From an uncultured Holophagaceae bacterium (GTDB taxonomy: Bacteria; Acidobacteriota; Holophagae; Holophagales; Holophagaceae), in NCBI GenBank assembly GCA_903927605.1, contig CAIYNT010000291.1:1-11781 (forward strand): a stretch of DNA of 11,781 bases, given 5' to 3'. The translations under genes were made by a program, and so were the position numbers. Positions 9,912 to 11,781 of this stretch are shown piece by piece. Position 1 is the first letter of the stretch. Each line of letters opens with the position of its first letter. A model generated the notes under the pieces. It worked only from the letters and a program-made list of their open reading frames with translations, did no database searches and was not told where the DNA came from.

Positions 9912-10831
9912 TGGCAGGTCGAATCCTCATCGTCGATGACAATGCGATGATCCGCAGCGAGATCAAGGCCGTCCTCATGAAGGATGGCGCCTTCACCCAC
10001 TTCATGGAGGCCACGGACGGCCTCACCGCCTTCAAGACCATCATGGAACACCCCCCGGACCTGGTGCTGTGCGACCTCGTCATGCCCGGCTTTGATGGGC
10101 TCAAGTTCCTGGGCCTCAAGGCCAGCCGCAAGGAACTGGAGCAGATCCCGGTCATCATCCTCACGGCCGAGGATGACCTGGATCGCAAGGCCGAGATCCT
10201 CGAACGCGGGGCCTCTGATTACGTCACCAAGCCCTTCCATGAGAAGGAGCTGCTGGCCCGCGTGCGCATCCACACCAAGCTGAAGATCCTCCAGGATGAG
10301 CTGCTGGAGAAGAACGCCCAGCTCGAGGCACTGTCCATCACCGACCCGCTCACGGGTCTGGCCAACCGTCGGCGCCTTATGACCCGGCTGGAGGAAGAGG
10401 TCACCCGCGCCCGGCGCTACAAGACGCCCCTGGCCGTGGTGATGATCGACATCGATCACTTCAAGCAGGTGAACGACACGCATGGACATGCCATGGGCGA
10501 TGAGGTGCTGCGGAACATCGGCGCCATGCTCAAGGCCGGTGTGCGGGCCACAGATCTCGCCGCGCGCTATGGCGGTGAGGAGCTGACCCTAGTCCTGCCT
10601 CATACGGATATTCCCGCCGCGGTGCAGGTGGCCGAGAACCTGCGTGTGAAGTTCGCGGAACTTGAACATCAGCTCGATGGCATTTCTCTACACAAGACGA
10701 TCAGCATGGGGGTCGCCGCCCGCGATGGCCAAGGCGAGATCCCCCACGCAGAGGACCTCCTCAAGTACGCCGATGAAGCCCTCTACCGCGCCAAGCAGAA
10801 CGGCCGGAACCGGGTGGAGGTGGCCGGTTAG
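9911..10831 (+). CDS. Response regulator with GGDEF diguanylate cyclase output (GGEEL variant)
   Basis: A 306-residue REC-GGDEF protein of the simple PleD/WspR-like kind; phosphorylation should drive dimerisation and c-di-GMP synthesis in the cytoplasm. REC (about 4-122) keeps Asp9/Asp10, phosphoacceptor Asp55 (LCDLVMPG), Thr85 and Lys107 (TKPF). A short helix (about 123-140) leads to GGDEF (about 141-304), with DPLTGLANRR, MIDIDHFKQVNDTHGHAMGD and the active-site loop at 221-225 reading GGEEL rather than GGEEF. RATD (212-215), five residues before it, fits the RxxD inhibitory I-site. It closes the four-gene operon. The ATG overlaps the nagZ-like stop (TGATG), with GGGGAG (9900-9905) five bases upstream. 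The final Phe-to-Leu change leaves the GGEE core intact, so activity is plausible but not certain. Its product is the substrate of the HD-GYP protein at the head of the operon. Confidence 0.9.
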   Translation: MAGRILIVDDNAMIRSEIKAVLMKDGAFTHFMEATDGLTAFKTIMEHPPDLVLCDLVMPGFDGLKFLGLKASRKELEQIPVIILTAEDDLDRKAEILERGASDYVTKPFHEKELLARVRIHTKLKILQDELLEKNAQLEALSITDPLTGLANRRRLMTRLEEEVTRARRYKTPLAVVMIDIDHFKQVNDTHGHAMGDEVLRNIGAMLKAGVRATDLAARYGGEELTLVLPHTDIPAAVQVAENLRVKFAELEHQLDGISLHKTISMGVAARDGQGEIPHAEDLLKYADEALYRAKQNGRNRVEVAG

Positions 10832-10926
10832 CTCTCAGCTGTCGGCTGTCGCCTGTCGGCCAAAGAACCAGACGCGGCCCCGAAGGGCCGCATCCGAAAT
10901 TCTCTGATAGCTGAGAGCTGACAACT
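10830..10926. repeat. Intergenic element 2: inverted heptamer arms around a GC hairpin core
   Basis: Left arm in steps of seven: AGCTCTC (10830), AGCTGTC (10837), GGCTGTC (10844), GCCTGTC (10851). Right arm read on the minus strand: AGTTGTC (10926-10920), AGCTCTC (10919-10913), AGCTATC (10912-10906). AGCTCTCAGCT at 10830-10840 is perfectly complementary to 10909-10919, and 13 of 14 positions match when the stem is extended to 10843/10906. The core contains CCAAA (10860-10864) and a perfect 7-bp hairpin at 10874-10891. The element occupies the entire gap between the convergent REC-GGDEF gene and metK and begins within both stop codons. Its core resembles that of element 1. Confidence 0.7.
10874..10891. 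terminator. GC hairpin between convergent genes, possible bidirectional terminator
   Basis: GCGGCCC-CGAA-GGGCCGC, a perfect 7-bp stem with a 4-base loop, midway between two convergent stop codons and nested inside the longer stem of element 2. No T-run follows on either strand, so it is not a classical intrinsic terminator. Its position makes a role in ending or protecting both transcripts plausible, by inference only. Confidence 0.35.
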
Positions 10927-11728
10927 ATTTCGCCGCCTTCCGAAGCACGTCCATCTTGTCCGTCTTCTCCCAGCTGAACTCGGCGCGGCCGAAATGGCCA
11001 TAGGCGGAAGTGGCGCGGTAGATGGGTTTGCGCAGATCCAGGGCCTCGATCATGGCCTTCGGCGTGCAGCTGAAGACCTCGCGAACGGCGCGGACAATGG
11101 CTTCGTCCGACACCTGACCGGTACCGAAGGTGTCCACGGCGATGGAGACCGGCTCGGCCACACCGATGGCGTAGGCAAGCTGGATTTCGCAGCGGTCGGC
11201 CAAGCCTGCGGCCACGATGTTCTTGGCGATGTAGCGGCCCATGTAGGCGGCACTGCGGTCCACCTTGCTGGGATCCTTGCCGGAAAAGGCGCCGCCCCCG
11301 TGATGGCCCGTGCCACCGTAAGTGTCCACGATGATCTTGCGGCCGGTCAGGCCCGTGTCCCCCATGGGGCCGCCCACCACGAAGCGCCCGGTGGGGTTCA
11401 CGTGATACACCGTCTGCGCGTCCAGCAGCTCGGCCGGAAGCGAGGCCTTGATCACGTCCTGGAGGATGCTGTCCCGGATGGTGTTCTGGGTGACATGCTC
11501 ATCGTGCTGGGTGGAGATGACCACCGTGTGGATGCGCTGGACCTTGTCGCCATCGAATTCGACGGTGACCTGAGACTTCCCATCTGGACGTAACCAGGGC
11601 AACTGGCCGTTCTTGCGGACCTCGGCCAGCTTCCGGGTCAGCAGGTGGCTGAAGTGGATCGGAGCGGGCATCAACTCCGGAGTGTCACTGCAGGCGTAAC
11701 CGAACATCAGGCCCTGGTCGCCGGCACC
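10925..11728 (-). CDS. metK: S-adenosylmethionine synthetase, lacking the N-terminal third (5' end broken at a junction)
   Basis: MetK makes S-adenosylmethionine from methionine and ATP in the cytoplasm. The readable part runs from [12 protein letters not shown] (about residue 120 of a normal ~385-residue enzyme) to the normal C-terminus ([17 protein letters not shown]). It includes [26 protein letters not shown], the glycine-rich ATP/phosphate loop [21 protein letters not shown] split by position at about 11260-11320, and [15 protein letters not shown]. The missing part should hold the conserved SESVTEGHPDK region with catalytic His and Asp. Upstream of GAGDQG the frame stays open to the window edge, but translates to an Arg/His/Gly-rich string with no MetK similarity. 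In another frame that DNA encodes a C-terminal MetK segment. The first in-frame ATG (11705-11707) is an internal residue and not a credible start. Convergent with the REC-GGDEF gene across element 2. Confidence 0.85.
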   Translation of the reverse strand, partial: GAGDQGLMFGYACSDTPELMPAPIHFSHLLTRKLAEVRKNGQLPWLRPDGKSQVTVEFDGDKVQRIHTVVISTQHDEHVTQNTIRDSILQDVIKASLPAELLDAQTVYHVNPTGRFVVGGPMGDTGLTGRKIIVDTYGGTGHHGGGAFSGKDPSKVDRSAAYMGRYIAKNIVAAGLADRCEIQLAYAIGVAEPVSIAVDTFGTGQVSDEAIVRAVREVFSCTPKAMIEALDLRKPIYRATSAYGHFGRAEFSWEKTDKMDVLRKAAK

Positions 11729-11781
11729 GCCCGGACGATGGCGGCATCGGCCACCGTGCCGGTGCCGAAGGTGTCCACGGC
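11729..11781 (-). pseudogene. Fragment of a second metK (C-terminal segment) fused to the metK above
   Basis: Read on the minus strand from the window edge, this translates to [18 protein letters not shown], the counterpart of [18 protein letters not shown] inside the neighbouring MetK (coded near 11093-11140). Over 48 bases the two copies match at about 39 positions by my count, so this is a divergent copy rather than an exact duplicate. It lies in the same orientation as metK but in another frame, and it meets the GAGDQG codons at about 11728. It is either a remnant of a tandem metK or an artefact of assembly between related genomes. Confidence 0.6.

Noticed and set aside
9287..10489. Long open frame on the minus strand (about 400 codons) across the nagZ-like and REC-GGDEF genes
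   Set aside because: It spans two well-supported genes and their overlap and has no recognisable domain; long antisense frames are expected in high-GC coding DNA.

Overview
The window is high-GC bacterial DNA with short intergenic gaps, clear Shine-Dalgarno sequences and many two-component/c-di-GMP genes. Gene content and protein style suggest an environmental, probably anaerobic or facultative bacterium. A member of the Acidobacteriota such as Holophagaceae/Geothrix is my best guess, but that is inference; nothing here fixes the taxon. No rRNA, tRNA, CRISPR array, transposase or phage gene is visible.

Layout. (1) 1-436, minus: the N-terminal part of an acetyl-CoA hydrolase/succinate CoA-transferase, running off the left edge. 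(2) 437-750: an AT-rich divergent promoter region with a 9-bp inverted repeat lying on a perfect TATAAT. (3) 751-2742, plus: a membrane-bound Cache-HAMP-PAS-GGDEF diguanylate cyclase. (4) 2766-3683, minus: a ten-TM EamA/DMT-family exporter, convergent with the cyclase. (5) 3865-6438, plus: a full-length ClpB disaggregase. (6) 6438-6583: an intergenic repeat made of inverted 7-nt-periodic arms around a hairpin core. (7) 6639-10831, plus: a tight four-gene operon of REC/HD-GYP regulator, REC/GAF-like regulator, NagZ-like GH3 glycosidase and REC/GGDEF regulator, with 4-nt overlap, 4-nt gap and 1-nt overlap. (8) 10830-10926: a second copy of the same kind of repeat, filling the whole gap between convergent genes. 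(9) 10925-11728, minus: S-adenosylmethionine synthetase lacking its N-terminal third. It is joined at about 11728 to a fragment of a different metK (11729-11781).

How the parts fit. The window carries two c-di-GMP synthases (one membrane sensor, one phosphorylation-controlled) and one HD-GYP phosphodiesterase. The operon puts synthesis and breakdown of c-di-GMP in one transcript with a cytoplasmic-type muropeptide glycosidase, hinting at a link between cell-wall turnover and c-di-GMP signalling.

The most unusual material is the pair of intergenic elements. Their heptamer arms differ in sequence, but the cores look related (CCAAA, GCGGCCC, then GGGCYGCATCMG, with the far arm about 21 nt after GGGC in both), and the arms begin inside the stop codons of the neighbouring genes. 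The right-hand metK junction is either an assembly chimera or a real rearrangement.
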